Below the pieces are notes generated by a model, which was not told the DNA's origin, ran no database searches, and saw only the letters and a list, made by a program, of their open reading frames with translations. Below are positions 33,902-43,105 of a stretch of 64,000 nt of DNA, in pieces (within the stretch, counting starts at the first letter, position 1; each line of letters starts with the position of its first letter). The DNA is from Takakia lepidozioides. Taxonomy: Eukaryota > Streptophyta > Takakiopsida > Takakiales > Takakiaceae. A program made the translations under genes and the position numbers. Where the stretch lies: assembly GCA_030704615.1 (NCBI GenBank), contig CM060732.1, positions 57,579,053 through 57,643,052 of the forward strand, in the 5' to 3' direction.

Positions 33902-34489
33902 CTACAAGCCATACTTGCGCAAACCCCTCTTTACTGTCTGAACAACTCTCTCTGCCAAGCCATCGGCCTCAGGATGATCCCAAGAAGTGGTGCGGTGGTC
34001 TATCAAGGCCTTGTCACACAAAGCCTGAAACTCCCCCAAGAACTCTCTCCCTTGGTCCGTGAGTACCTCAGCTGGAGCACCGAATCGGCTAAGCACACAA
34101 TCCAAGAATGCATACGCAGTTCCCTCACTAGCCTTATCAGGCAATGGAACCAATTCAATCCACTTGGAGAAGTGCTCCACCATCACCAACACGTACTTGT
34201 TGTGGCGCATGGTCAGTGGCAACGGCCCTGCGAAGTCAAGACTCCACCTGTACCCCAATCCCATGATCGAAAGAGGGTGCAATTGTGGAGTAGGGGCGTT
34301 GAATGAAGCACGCACCCTGTCACACACCATGCACCTAGCCACAAATTGTTGCACCTCTGTGTGCATACCACGCCACCAATACTGCCCCTGCAGTAGACTA
34401 TGAGTGCGTCGCACCCCAAAATGCCCCAACTCCTCATGGGCATGCCGCACTAACCGCGCCCGCTGTGTTGGGTGAGGCACAATCCTCAC
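33902..34489 (-). CDS. Gypsy integrase core
   Basis: The zinc module has HEELGHFGVRRTH followed by CMVC. The DDE core shows the first Asp in SLDFAGPLPL, the second in VLTDQGREF and Glu in ADGLAERVVQTVKRGL, with spacing as in Ty3 integrases. The domain is uninterrupted over 195 codons. Integrase joins the cDNA to genomic DNA in the nucleus. Confidence 0.9.
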   Translation of the reverse strand: MRIVPHPTQRARLVRHAHEELGHFGVRRTHSLLQGQYWWRGMHTEVQQFVARCMVCDRVRASFNAPTPQLHPLSIMGLGYRWSLDFAGPLPLTMRHNKYVLVMVEHFSKWIELVPLPDKASEGTAYAFLDCVLSRFGAPAEVLTDQGREFLGEFQALCDKALIDHRTTSWDHPEADGLAERVVQTVKRGLRKYGL

Positions 34490-34528
34490 TCGACTATCCT
34501 CCTACACTCGGAGCAGGTGTGTCCCCTC

Positions 34529-35407
34529 CTACTTGAACCTCTTGGCTCGTTGTAGGATCCGATCCCTCTCCTTGGCAGTCACAGTGGCTGCAGTGTCTCC
34601 AGTGCGGAGGTAGTCCAACACAACTGAATCCTCATGTATATCTTTGGCGCCACCTTGCTCATTGCTGGCCTCAGGGTCCTCAGACACTTGATCTACAGTC
34701 ATCCCTGTTGCAGGTCCAACCTGGCCTTCCGCTGCCAAGATACACAGAAATGCAGATGCATACCATCCGGGCACCATCTCCTCGTCCGTCTCACCATGCC
34801 ACCGAGCTCCAGTGTCATCCTGCTGGCCCGTGCATGGATTGCGACTCAACCCATCTGCATTGCGATTGACCAAACCCGGTCGATGCACCACCTGAAAGTC
34901 ATACTCTTGAAGGATGAGTGCCCACCGTGCAAGCTTCCCCGTAAGCTTGTCTGACTCCATCAACCACTTGAGTGGTTGGTGATCCGTAACAAGGGTGAAG
35001 AGATTGCCGTATAGATAGCACCTGAAGTGTGCCACGGCCCACACTGCAGCTAAGCATTCTCCCTCATATGAGCTATACTTAGACTCTGCAACGTTGTTCG
35101 AGCGGCTAGCATAAGCCACTACGAACTTTCTTCCCTCATCGTCCACCTGTGTGAGCACCGCTCCAAGCCCCAGCATGCTCCAATCTGTATGCAGCTGAAA
35201 AGGACGCCCCCTGATAGGTCGTCTCAAGATGGGCGCCGAGGTCAACCTCGCCTTGAGCTCTTGAAAAGCTTGTTCTTGCTCATCTTCCCACTGCCACTCC
35301 TGGTCCACCTTGGTCAGCTTGGTTAGAGCCTTTGCAATGGCACTAAATCCCTTAACAAACCGTCTATAATAGTTTGCTAACCCCATGAAAGCTCGAACTC
35401 GGCTCAC
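34529..35407 (-). CDS. Gypsy RNase H and linker
   Basis: The start (RVRAFMGLANYYRRFVKGFS) is the RT connection. The RNase H core has LHTDWSMLGLGAVLTQ (Asp), YEGECLAAVWAV (Glu) and LVTDHQPLKWL (Asp). HRPGLVNRNADGLSR closes the domain. About 90 linker residues follow before TAG 34529 and a second TAG at 34502-34504. The catalytic residues are intact. Confidence 0.9.
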   Translation of the reverse strand: MSRVRAFMGLANYYRRFVKGFSAIAKALTKLTKVDQEWQWEDEQEQAFQELKARLTSAPILRRPIRGRPFQLHTDWSMLGLGAVLTQVDDEGRKFVVAYASRSNNVAESKYSSYEGECLAAVWAVAHFRCYLYGNLFTLVTDHQPLKWLMESDKLTGKLARWALILQEYDFQVVHRPGLVNRNADGLSRNPCTGQQDDTGARWHGETDEEMVPGWYASAFLCILAAEGQVGPATGMTVDQVSEDPEASNEQGGAKDIHEDSVVLDYLRTGDTAATVTAKERDRILQRAKRFK

Positions 35408-35449
35408 ATCCGTGGGGCGTGGAACCTGTGCAATGGACTCTACCTTAGT

Positions 35450-36262
35450 CTATTGTACCCCCAATCCTCCAGGATATATCATGTGACCCAGATACTCAAT
35501 CTGGTTGTGGAAAAACTTGCACTTTCCCGGATGTAACTTCAATCCGTGCGCCCTCAAGCGCTCAAATACCCCCTGAAGGTGTCTCTCATGCTCTTCCACC
35601 GTAGCACTAAAGATGATGATGTCATCTATGTAGCACCGAGCAAACTTCACCCCTGCTAGAATCCTGTCCATGACTCTCTGAAACTCTGCCGGAGCGTTCT
35701 TAAGCCCAAATGGTAAGAACCGCCACTGGTATAGGCAATCATTCCCGTGCTCATTGATCCCCCAGAATGCCGTCTTTTGCTTATCTGCCTCCTTGATCGG
35801 CAACTGGTGATATCCGGATCGTAAATCCAACGTGCTAAAGACCTTCGCATGCCCAATGGCATCAAAGATCTCCTTTGGTGTTGGCATGGCATACCTATCG
35901 GACTTGGTCTGACGATTTACAGGCCGGTAATCACCGCACATACGTCTCTCCGTCCAATTGCCAAAGACATCCTTCTTGGCTGGCATCACTGTGGCTGAAG
36001 CATACTCTCCCCCAGATAGCTCCACCAAACCAGCCTCCCAAAGGTCCTGAGTTCTCATCTGAATCAAGGACCTCTCCATGTCACTGTATCTATAGGGTCT
36101 CCGAAAGATTGGCGTGTCAGTAGCCAATTCAATGCGAATCTCTTGACCCTTCAGTGCTCCTAAGTCCTTCAAATTGAAGGCAAAGCAGTTCCTGTAAGCC
36201 CTCAAGAACCGCCGTATACGTCGTCTCTCTCCTCCGGTGACTATAGGTCCAACATCAGGCTC
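35450..36262 (-). CDS. Gypsy reverse transcriptase
   Basis: The domain begins soon after a TGA at 36263-36265. Fingers: PYRYSDMERSLIQ and MCGDYRPVNRQTKSDRYAMP. Palm: VFSTLDLRSGYHQL (first Asp), FGLKNAPAEFQRVMD and the catalytic RCYIDDIIIFS. The thumb follows with KLHPGKCKFF and IEYLGHMI. Length and motif order match Ty3/gypsy RT, and the active site is intact. TAG at 35450-35452 ends the open stretch, but the same frame continues into RNase H. Confidence 0.92.
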   Translation of the reverse strand, partial: EPDVGPIVTGGERRRIRRFLRAYRNCFAFNLKDLGALKGQEIRIELATDTPIFRRPYRYSDMERSLIQMRTQDLWEAGLVELSGGEYASATVMPAKKDVFGNWTERRMCGDYRPVNRQTKSDRYAMPTPKEIFDAIGHAKVFSTLDLRSGYHQLPIKEADKQKTAFWGINEHGNDCLYQWRFLPFGLKNAPAEFQRVMDRILAGVKFARCYIDDIIIFSATVEEHERHLQGVFERLRAHGLKLHPGKCKFFHNQIEYLGHMIYPGGLGVQ

Positions 36263-36508
36263 TCAGTTGTCCTCCGTGACTGCAACCTTGAGTCCAGCAG
36301 GCTTAGAGGTAGAAGACGCATCTCGTGGTTGCTATGCTGCAACCTCTTGAGTAGTGACCACTGCCTCCTCTGTCAGTGACAATGTCTCATCCTGCCCCAT
36401 CATCCCATCCTTGAGGACCTCCTCAATCCGAGAAAAATCCCCAACCTGATCCATCACCGCCGCCTTGGCTGCCAACTCCTTCTGAACCTCGAGCACCTCC
36501 CACGTGTG

Positions 36509-37611
36509 TCATGGATGCGGCCTGCACCTCGTGGTCCTCACCTGCTCGCCCCCACTCGCTGCATGTACCGTCTCGGTAGGCAGGGAGACCATGAAGGGAA
36601 GTGTACTCCGTACTCTGCGCTGCTCAGCCATAGCCAAGCTGATAATCCAGGTCAAACAATTGAGATCCATTGCTTGCCCCAACACCTGACGACGTGATGC
36701 CTCAGAAAGAGATGGCACCATCGTGGTACCTGTGGTAAAACCCATCGCCCGCTCGCGCTCGTCAGCATTGGGCTCCACTAATTGTTGCAACTGGCTATCC
36801 CGCAAGAGGCCAGGTCCACCATCCCGAAAAGCATGGGATCCTGGGAAGCTGAGCAGTGTAGGTAATGCTGCTCGTGGTTGACCCACCCTGTTGACCACTG
36901 CTAAAGGCGAACGGTCATCGTGTCTCACACGTTGAGACTGCCTCCCTGTGTCCAAAATGCTATCCACTGTGAGGTGTGCTGGCCGTTGCACCCCATCAAA
37001 TGCACGCTTGAGCAGTGCGGGTGGCATCAAGTTAGTCCACCATAGCCGTGGACGATGAGCCCATGACCCTACTGCAGCTACATCCAGCAACACTGCTGAC
37101 CCAAGCCACGACCGGACTTGATGCACACTGGCCATCACCCTGGCCCGAGAATCACCCATCAGTTGCACATTCTCCAAGATGTATGCTGGAGATACAGCTT
37201 GATGAAGCTGCAAGTGGCGCAAAATCCGCACCATCTCCCAAAACAGACCCGTCCTCGAGTCTCGCAATCCATTGTCATGCCCGGCTGATGAATGCCCTTG
37301 GCAGGGCCAACTTGCCACTACCAGATCAATAGCGCCCCCAGCAACGGAATGTCTGCTGGCAAGGCTTGTTGGTATCCACGAACTGCAGACACTGGCAATA
37401 AATCAGGGTACTGTTGTACCAACTGAGCAACATGGCGCAGTGAGACGCGTCGTGCAGTCTCATCCCTCTCCACATACAGGTAACGTCAAACTCGTACACC
37501 CGCCTGCAGTACTGCAGCCAATCCAGTGCTGATCCCGCCAAACAAGTCCAGAAGACATATGCCTTCATCCGGGCACTGCCACACAAGAGGTGTGGTGTCC
37601 AATGGCGACAA
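36509..37611 (-). CDS. Cytosine-5 DNA methyltransferase domain inside gypsy polyprotein (DNMT3-like)
   Basis: The domain lies between protease remnant and RT. Motif I is LLDLFGGISTGLAAVLQ (37551-37501), followed by GVRV, a TGA (37486-37488), then RYLYVERDE. A 1-base shift in the C-run at 37334-37339 leads to VVASWPCQGHSSAG (motif IV, catalytic Cys codon 37303-37301) and SRTGLFWEMVRILR. Motif VI is YILENVQLMGDS, motif VIII SWAHRPRLWWTNL and the C-terminal motif ERERAMGF..RRQVLGQAMDLNCLTWI (IX/X). LFxGIxTGL followed by RY, and the (A)HRxR..W..NL block, resemble DNMT3 more than DNMT1/CMT, though motif IV is PCQ not PCN. Such enzymes methylate cytosine in DNA. About 360 residues, typical of a minimal catalytic domain. 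Broken here by one stop and one shift. Confidence 0.85.
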
Positions 37612-38889
37612 CTAAGGTGGTCCTAGTGCAATCACCGCACTCTCCTCTTCTCCTGACGGTACGAAGGCCTCTACCCAAGCTTGTTGTACCCGTCCATCAG
37701 CAGCCTGCTGCAAATCCTTGCTCGTACCCCATAATGGAGTGTGAGCAACCATGGCAGGCAACTCCGCCGTACCATGTATGTCATCCTGCTCTGCTGGAGG
37801 TGGCACATCCTCTGCATGGGCATTGCCTTCCAGCAACTCTCCAGGCCAACTAACTGCAGCTGTAAAGGCGGCTAGTGTTGGCATCTTGCCCCGCTGGGCA
37901 GCCGCAATACCCCCAATGAATGTCACAGGGAGCTGTGCACAACGACCATCCCCTGACTGCCATCCAGGCCTGTAGGATGCTGACTCCTCCCAAAAGTCCA
38001 GGATGAAGCCCATGGGATATAACACTGCCCCACCAACAATGACATCGTAAGAGACCGCGTCTGTCACAATGGCCTTGGCTCGCATCACTGAGCCATCTAC
38101 AGGATGATCTGGTTGTAGTCCAATGGCCAACTCACGCCGTGTCATGCCCCGGTTGGCCATGTCTTGGTCAACACCCTGACCTCCGCGTCTTTGGCCATGT
38201 TGAGCTTGCCCTTGGCCTGCACCTCGTGCCCGACCACCTCGTCCTCTCTGGGCTGGTCCACCTCGCCTCCGGCCACCATTGTTCCCTTGGAACTGGCCTG
38301 GGCGCAACTCAGGGTGCAAGTCATAACACTGGGCATCTCCATGCCCATACTTGCCACAATGCCCACACTGCAACTGTGCAGGCTGTGCTTGTGCCGGCCT
38401 TCTGCCATTCTCTGGGGAATCTCTCTTGACATGGGGTCCTCCACATGTCCAACATATCACCCTTGGTTGTTGTTGGCCTGCAAAAGATGCCACGGACCTC
38501 TGCACTTGAGAACCCCTGTAAGCTCCATGGAACTTGGGTTGGGCAACCTTGCCCCCCTGACCACGCTGTTGGGCACTCCCTTGTACCTGTTGGCTGGCAG
38601 CTGCACCTCGTGCAGGCATGTCCTTGCCAAATCCAATGGTAACAACTCGCTCCTCCACCATGTTGAGCTCAATCCGCTCAGCCAGCAGAAACACATCCGC
38701 TAATGTGGGTTGGGCTGCTTGTAACAGGGTTGCATCCCGCACCCTTCTCTTGAGCTCCTTGTCCAAAATTCCATACCAGAACTGGACTGCCTGAGCTTCA
38801 GTAACCCCTTGGGTCACACTTATCAAGCGCCTCATACGAGTGTAGGCCTCTCGCAAGCTCTCACTGGATTTGCGCTGGAAGTCTTGCAA
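37612..38889 (-). CDS. Gypsy gag C-terminus, zinc knuckles and protease remnant
   Basis: The segment continues gag after a TAG (38902-38904): SLREAYTRMRRLISVTQG and KELKRRVRDATLLQ, a retrotransposon gag end. Knuckle 1 reads CWTCGGPHVKRDS, with the last Cys changed to Ser. Knuckle 2, CGHCGKYGHGDAQC, is intact. A Gly/Arg/Gln-rich stretch follows. Next is only the rear half of a retropepsin-like domain (AKAIVTDAVSYDVIVGGAVL and FWEESASYRPGWQSGDGR). The catalytic D-S/T-G half seems deleted. The remaining 140 residues are acidic linker ending at TAG 37612, before the methyltransferase. Confidence 0.8.
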   Translation of the reverse strand: MQDFQRKSSESLREAYTRMRRLISVTQGVTEAQAVQFWYGILDKELKRRVRDATLLQAAQPTLADVFLLAERIELNMVEERVVTIGFGKDMPARGAAASQQVQGSAQQRGQGGKVAQPKFHGAYRGSQVQRSVASFAGQQQPRVICWTCGGPHVKRDSPENGRRPAQAQPAQLQCGHCGKYGHGDAQCYDLHPELRPGQFQGNNGGRRRGGPAQRGRGGRARGAGQGQAQHGQRRGGQGVDQDMANRGMTRRELAIGLQPDHPVDGSVMRAKAIVTDAVSYDVIVGGAVLYPMGFILDFWEESASYRPGWQSGDGRCAQLPVTFIGGIAAAQRGKMPTLAAFTAAVSWPGELLEGNAHAEDVPPPAEQDDIHGTAELPAMVAHTPLWGTSKDLQQAADGRVQQAWVEAFVPSGEEESAVIALGPP

Positions 38890-38901
38890 ACTTCGCAGCT
38901 T

Positions 38902-39579
38902 CTATGTCCGTACACCTTGGTAGTTCCTCCGCAACTCCTGGAAGAACTCCACCACCGGGTTGAATCTAGGCACATGTGTTGTAATTGTGGCAGGAGGAGT
39001 AGTAGCACCTTTTGAACTGGTACCACCTGCAGAAGTGCCGGCACTACTTGTTCCACTACTAGCGCTTGTAGTTTGAGATGTTTGTGTAGCTGCTGGTGTC
39101 ACCGCTGCCCTTGTGCCTCTAGTGATTGAGACATAGTTAGGTGACCAATACTCTCGCCACTCCTCAATCTCCACCGCATATCCCCGCCTAAATTCATGGT
39201 AATCATCCATGGGCGGCCCCTCAAGGTGCTGGAATAGCCCCTTCCACGCCATAAAGGGCGTAAACAGTTGTGGATTGCACATTTGCTGCAAATCACACCA
39301 ACTGTCAAACTCTTGTATAAAGTCATCAAGCTCGATGGTGCCCACAGCTCCAGAGTACCTACGTGGCCCCTTGGTAGCTCCATACATCTCCTCCATCGTG
39401 TCCCACAACAATGGCACGGAAATGACTTGCACCTTTGGCGAGAATCCTCCTGACTCCGAGTCTGAACCTTCCTTAGAAGACACTGAAGGTGAAAGTGGCC
39501 TAAACCGCACACCTTGTCTTGTGTACCCACTAGTATCGCTGGTGCTTGTACCGGCACTCCCCTCAGCAGCTGGTGGCAC
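38902..39579 (-). CDS. Gypsy gag N-terminus
   Basis: The first 225 codons of the polyprotein start at ATG 39579 (MPPAAEGSAGTSTSD). A Ser-rich head is followed by helical sequence (LDDFIQEFDSWCDLQQM, FMAWKGLFQHLEG, YHEFRRGYAVEIEEWREYW) typical of retrotransposon gag, then an Ala/Ser/Thr-rich linker. It ends at TAG 38902, which replaces one codon inside gag. Gag forms the particle that packages the RNA. Confidence 0.75.
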   Translation of the reverse strand: MPPAAEGSAGTSTSDTSGYTRQGVRFRPLSPSVSSKEGSDSESGGFSPKVQVISVPLLWDTMEEMYGATKGPRRYSGAVGTIELDDFIQEFDSWCDLQQMCNPQLFTPFMAWKGLFQHLEGPPMDDYHEFRRGYAVEIEEWREYWSPNYVSITRGTRAAVTPAATQTSQTTSASSGTSSAGTSAGGTSSKGATTPPATITTHVPRFNPVVEFFQELRRNYQGVRT

Positions 39580-39605
39580 CTCTGTGATGAAAACTCACAA
39601 CCCAA

Positions 39606-40390
39606 CCGGTTGTCAACCTGTCTCTAATCCCCACTTTCTACAAGGTAACCGGGTAAAGAACCTGTTGCGGCTACTGGTTCAAGCAGGAATAATAGGTTTC
39701 TAACGTAGACATGTACCTGCACCTGCATCCACCGCAAGCACTCATATGATCTGCCGGTCATCAACCCAGCCTCACCATAGAAGAAACACTGGTGGTCTTG
39801 CTGGTCATCACTCCAGCCTCACCACCGACAGCATACTCTAGGATTGGCCGGTGATCAAATCTGGACCAACCTCCTATGAAAACAAGCGCCCACACAAAGC
39901 TAACATGGCGCACAGTCGAGCATGCAGGTGTGGAGGGGATCCAAACACAAGAAAATCAAGACAGCAACTCCCCCACACCAAAAACACTCCACAGTGTCGC
40001 TCCTGCAAGGATACCCCAGCCCAAACCCGGACTGACTCTTGCCTCCACCTACGGAAAGGTTTTGGCCTACAGAGAGGGTGAAAGACTATGGAGAAGAGAA
40101 ACTAAAGCAATTCCTAACCCCAGAATGCTCTCATCCCACCACTCTCCCTTCTGTCTCTATCCATTCGCTTGTATGGCCGTGGCAAATATCCTTCAATATC
40201 CCTCAATCAATCCTTCAAGAGCTCTTCAACATTGTCCACCAAAGCTCCTCAAAGGGTCCTCCAAGGACCCCAAAGATCCTCCAAACACTCCTCCAAGGAC
40301 CCCAAAGATCCTCCAAATACTCCTCCAAGGGCCCTCAAATATCTTCCAAACAATCCTCCAAAGGCCCTTAAATTTCACTAAGTCCTTTCA
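39606..40390. other. Gypsy leader, first part
   Basis: This lies between the 5' LTR and gag on the minus strand. It contains a 33-bp duplication (CTCCAAGGACCCCAAAGATC at 40260 and 40292) and Pro-rich translations. No gene is supported, and no clear primer-binding site was found. Confidence 0.5.
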
Positions 40391-40394
40391 CTGT

Positions 40395-40790
40395 TGATAC
40401 CTTAACAGAGGTATAGTCTGAGGTTGCTAGGGTCCCTTATGTTGATGATACCTTTACAGAGGTATAGTCTGAAAATGAGGGTTCTGTTTGGTATACTAAC
40501 AGAGGTATAGTCTGAGCTGATTAGGGTCCACATATGGTGATACCTCAACAGAGGTATAGTAAAAGGGACAAGCTTCTGTTTGGTATACTAACAGAGGTAT
40601 AGTCTGAGCTGATTAGGGTTCACATATGGTGATACCTCAATAGATGTATAGTAAAATGGACAAGCTCATATTTGGTATACTAACAGAGGTATAGTCTCAC
40701 ATTAGGGTTCACATATGGTGATACCTCAACAGAGGTATAGTCAAAGGGACAAGCTCCTGTTTGGTATACTAACAGAGGTATAGTCTGAGC
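40395..40790. repeat. Tandem array with TACCTC-AACA-GAGGTA hairpins, about 94-bp period
   Basis: Units carry TTTGGTATACTAACAGAGGT and, 40-50 bp on, GATACCTCAACAGAGGTATA. Perfect 6-bp-stem hairpins lie at 40541-40556 and 40722-40737. Variants are at 40398, 40449 and 40633. The array lies in the leader or LTR part of the gypsy element. Confidence 0.8.
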
Positions 40791-40799
40791 ATACACTAC

Positions 40800-42098
40800 T
40801 AGGGTTTGTAATGAAGAGCTAGAATGCAAGTCCTTGACTTCTATGCTTCTACTCAAGCAAAAATATGGTCTCTAGGTGGTCATAAGAGGCATCTTCTTGC
40901 TCTCTTCCACCCCAATGGTTAACCAAGAGTGGTCCAACTCAACTTGCAAGTCATTGTCCACCAAATCAATCCCCCTTCTAGTCCTTGGGATTTGATTGCA
41001 AACTACCATATCTCCATTGCCGAGCAATCATGCATTTGTCTCCTCATCACTTGACAATTGCTCCAAATCAACACAAATTATCTCAATGTGTAGGAGCAAT
41101 GCTTGTCACTTACAATAATGCTCCCAAGCAATCCGCCGTGGATCCCACTCTCACGCCATATGCCTCATTTGGGGTCTTGCACCAATCCATCATCCATGTG
41201 CTCCCCGTGGTCATTTGAATGCATGTTTCATGACCTCTTGGCCTATGTGTTGCTCTCCTTCATCATAACATGAATCAACACCTCTCCACTTCATACACAA
41301 ATGGATCTCAAAGGCCTTCACCTCTTGCTAGTTCAAGAGCTCCCCTTCTCAAACTTGAACTTACAAACTCAAGCGAGCATGCTCCACACATGCACCACTT
41401 GCTTGGTCAACTATCCACCACAAAGCTCGCACTACCAAGAGCATGAATAGCCAAGTATTGCCTCCCCCTCTTGTCACATTACATAGTTAGGGTGAAGCTA
41501 TGCATACATTGAATGATGATTTCCCTTCAAGGATTTCCCACCACATGTTCTCCAAGCCCTTCCAATGGCACCCTAAGCTTGGCTCCACACCACCATGTTT
41601 GGAAGATTTCTTCGCATGCTCCCTTTCAAAACCTCTTGAGCTTCTTAGTGCTCTCCAAGTGCTTGCCCTTGTTGTCTTCAAGCCCAAGCATATATAGCTC
41701 CTTGGCTTCTCTTCCACACCATCCACACTTTGAACTTGCTTAACCCTAGCTTGATAGTGAAATGAGCACTAACAAGCCTTTAGTCACTCTCCACAAGCCA
41801 TGGCGCACACCATCGACTCCATAATGCATACAAAGGATTCTCAAACCCTAGAATCCATGCTTCCACACACACAAGACTTCCTCCTTACAATCCTTGCAAA
41901 ATCTTGTGACTCAAGAGCTTTCTTCTCAAGCTCTCCAACTCCTTGGTGCATGCAATACTCGAGCACCTTTCCTTGCAACCCCTTGCAAGCCTTCTGATAC
42001 AAGAGCTAAATTCTCCTAGCTCTCAACCTCTTTAAAATACAAGTGCAAAACTAATCCTTACACTCCGCACTCACAAGCATAAGGTGATCTTCTTGTAG
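40800..42098 (-). other. Gypsy 5' region: possible LTR body with TATA box
   Basis: Non-coding. On the minus strand GGAGCTATATATGCTTGG (41702-41685) is a good TATA-box candidate, downstream of the 419-bp LTR segment. The matching sequence is not present on the left side of the element, so LTR membership is unproven. Confidence 0.35.
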
Positions 42099-42517
42099 TG
42101 ATAAGAGATGAGAAATGAGAGAAGTAGAAGACAATGAAAGCTCTCAAAGCATGAAGCAATCACATGAATAACAAGCCCTAGTCCTTCCAAGTGAAATCCA
42201 CTCTATCACATAAACTAAGTCAAGCCAAGGGCACCTTTGCTAAAGGAATCCACCCTACAAAGCCCTCAACACACTCCCTCTCAATACCTAGAGCTATGGA
42301 GGTGAGCGAAGATCATGGAGGCTCAACTACAAGAAGATGAGCCTCCTCAACACTCACAAGGGGAAAACCTATCTCCATGTCTCAAGTGAGGCTCGACACC
42401 TCACTTGGCATGTGAGACCAAATGAAGTCCCAACACACAAAATATAAATATAAATATCTAAAATGTCCTAGTTAACTAGAAGTAGGTAATTCTAGATAAC
42501 CATGACTAAAACCATGA
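42099..42517 (-). repeat. 5' LTR segment (419 bp), pair of 32432-32850
   Basis: The two 419-bp copies differ at seven positions by eye with no indel. This copy lacks the flanking 80-bp repeat found twice at the left side. It is followed by ATACATG (42519-42525). Confidence 0.75.
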
Positions 42518-43105
42518 CATACATGCTTGGATAATCTTCTGTTACGGTTTTTTGCAATTCACTGCCAGTATGCTGGGACGTGTCCTTTGCCGTATGGATT
42601 GTTGTGTGCACAAGGTGCAGTATGCAAATGCTGGAATGTGCAGTAGGACCCTTCCCTCTTGGATACAGAACTTGCAATCTTGTAAAGGCATGACATTTGC
42701 AGAACACTGACAATGTATTGGTAGCAAATCGGAGTCTTCTCATAAAGGTGGACGAAAACGCCAGGATGGGCTGCGAAATCACCACAAATTGAATGAAGAG
42801 TAGTAACAAGGAAACACTATGCAGTATACAGACCAATAACGGCGCTGAAATAGGCCACAATGCCCGTGTATCTCCACACAATGTATGCTTTCCTCGGATC
42901 CATTAATAGACATAACCAAAATAAAAAAAAAACATGCCCATGCCATTCACGGCCAAAAACCACATTCTCATGTATTGCGGCACCGAAATGCACCTGGAGC
43001 CATGGCGGTGCGGCACCACCAAGTGTATAATTCCTCACAAAAAAATATGGTGCAAGAAGATTAATGTAATATAATTGTCACTTTCTCCTTCCCCAATGTG
43101 GAATG
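42518..43105. other. Composite element between gypsy insertion and transposase gene
   Basis: Two more dyad-repeat copies lie at 42836 (CAATAACGGCGCTGAAATA) and 42977 (GCGGCACCGAAATGC). This is the 3' flank of the transposase gene. The sequence to the left of the gypsy (up to 32349) probably continued directly into it. Confidence 0.5.

Larger units (their letters stand above)
32348..42518 (-). mobile_element. Ty3/gypsy retrotransposon with DNA methyltransferase and PHD finger
   Basis: The element is read on the minus strand. Order: 5' LTR (419-bp repeat at 42517-42099, full length unclear), a long leader with tandem repeats, gag, zinc knuckles, protease remnant, cytosine-5 methyltransferase, reverse transcriptase, RNase H, integrase, PHD finger, polypurine tract, 3' LTR. 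Gag through PHD (39579-33197) is one polyprotein of about 2,100 codons broken by a single frameshift near 37335 and twelve nonsense codons. The LTR segments are about 98% alike, so insertion is recent. It lies inside the composite element marked by dyad repeats, splitting the 31691 gene from the transposase. Confidence 0.85.

Noticed and set aside
39876-40397. Plus-strand frame of 173 codons
   Set aside because: Pro/Lys/Ser-rich translation of CTCCAA-type repeats in the gypsy leader, with no family likeness.
40794-42100. Small CACTA element (CACTAC ... GTAGTG with ATA on both flanks)
   Set aside because: The termini share only six bases. The final TG is also part of the 419-bp segment shared with the left LTR copy, so the boundary conflicts with the LTR alignment.
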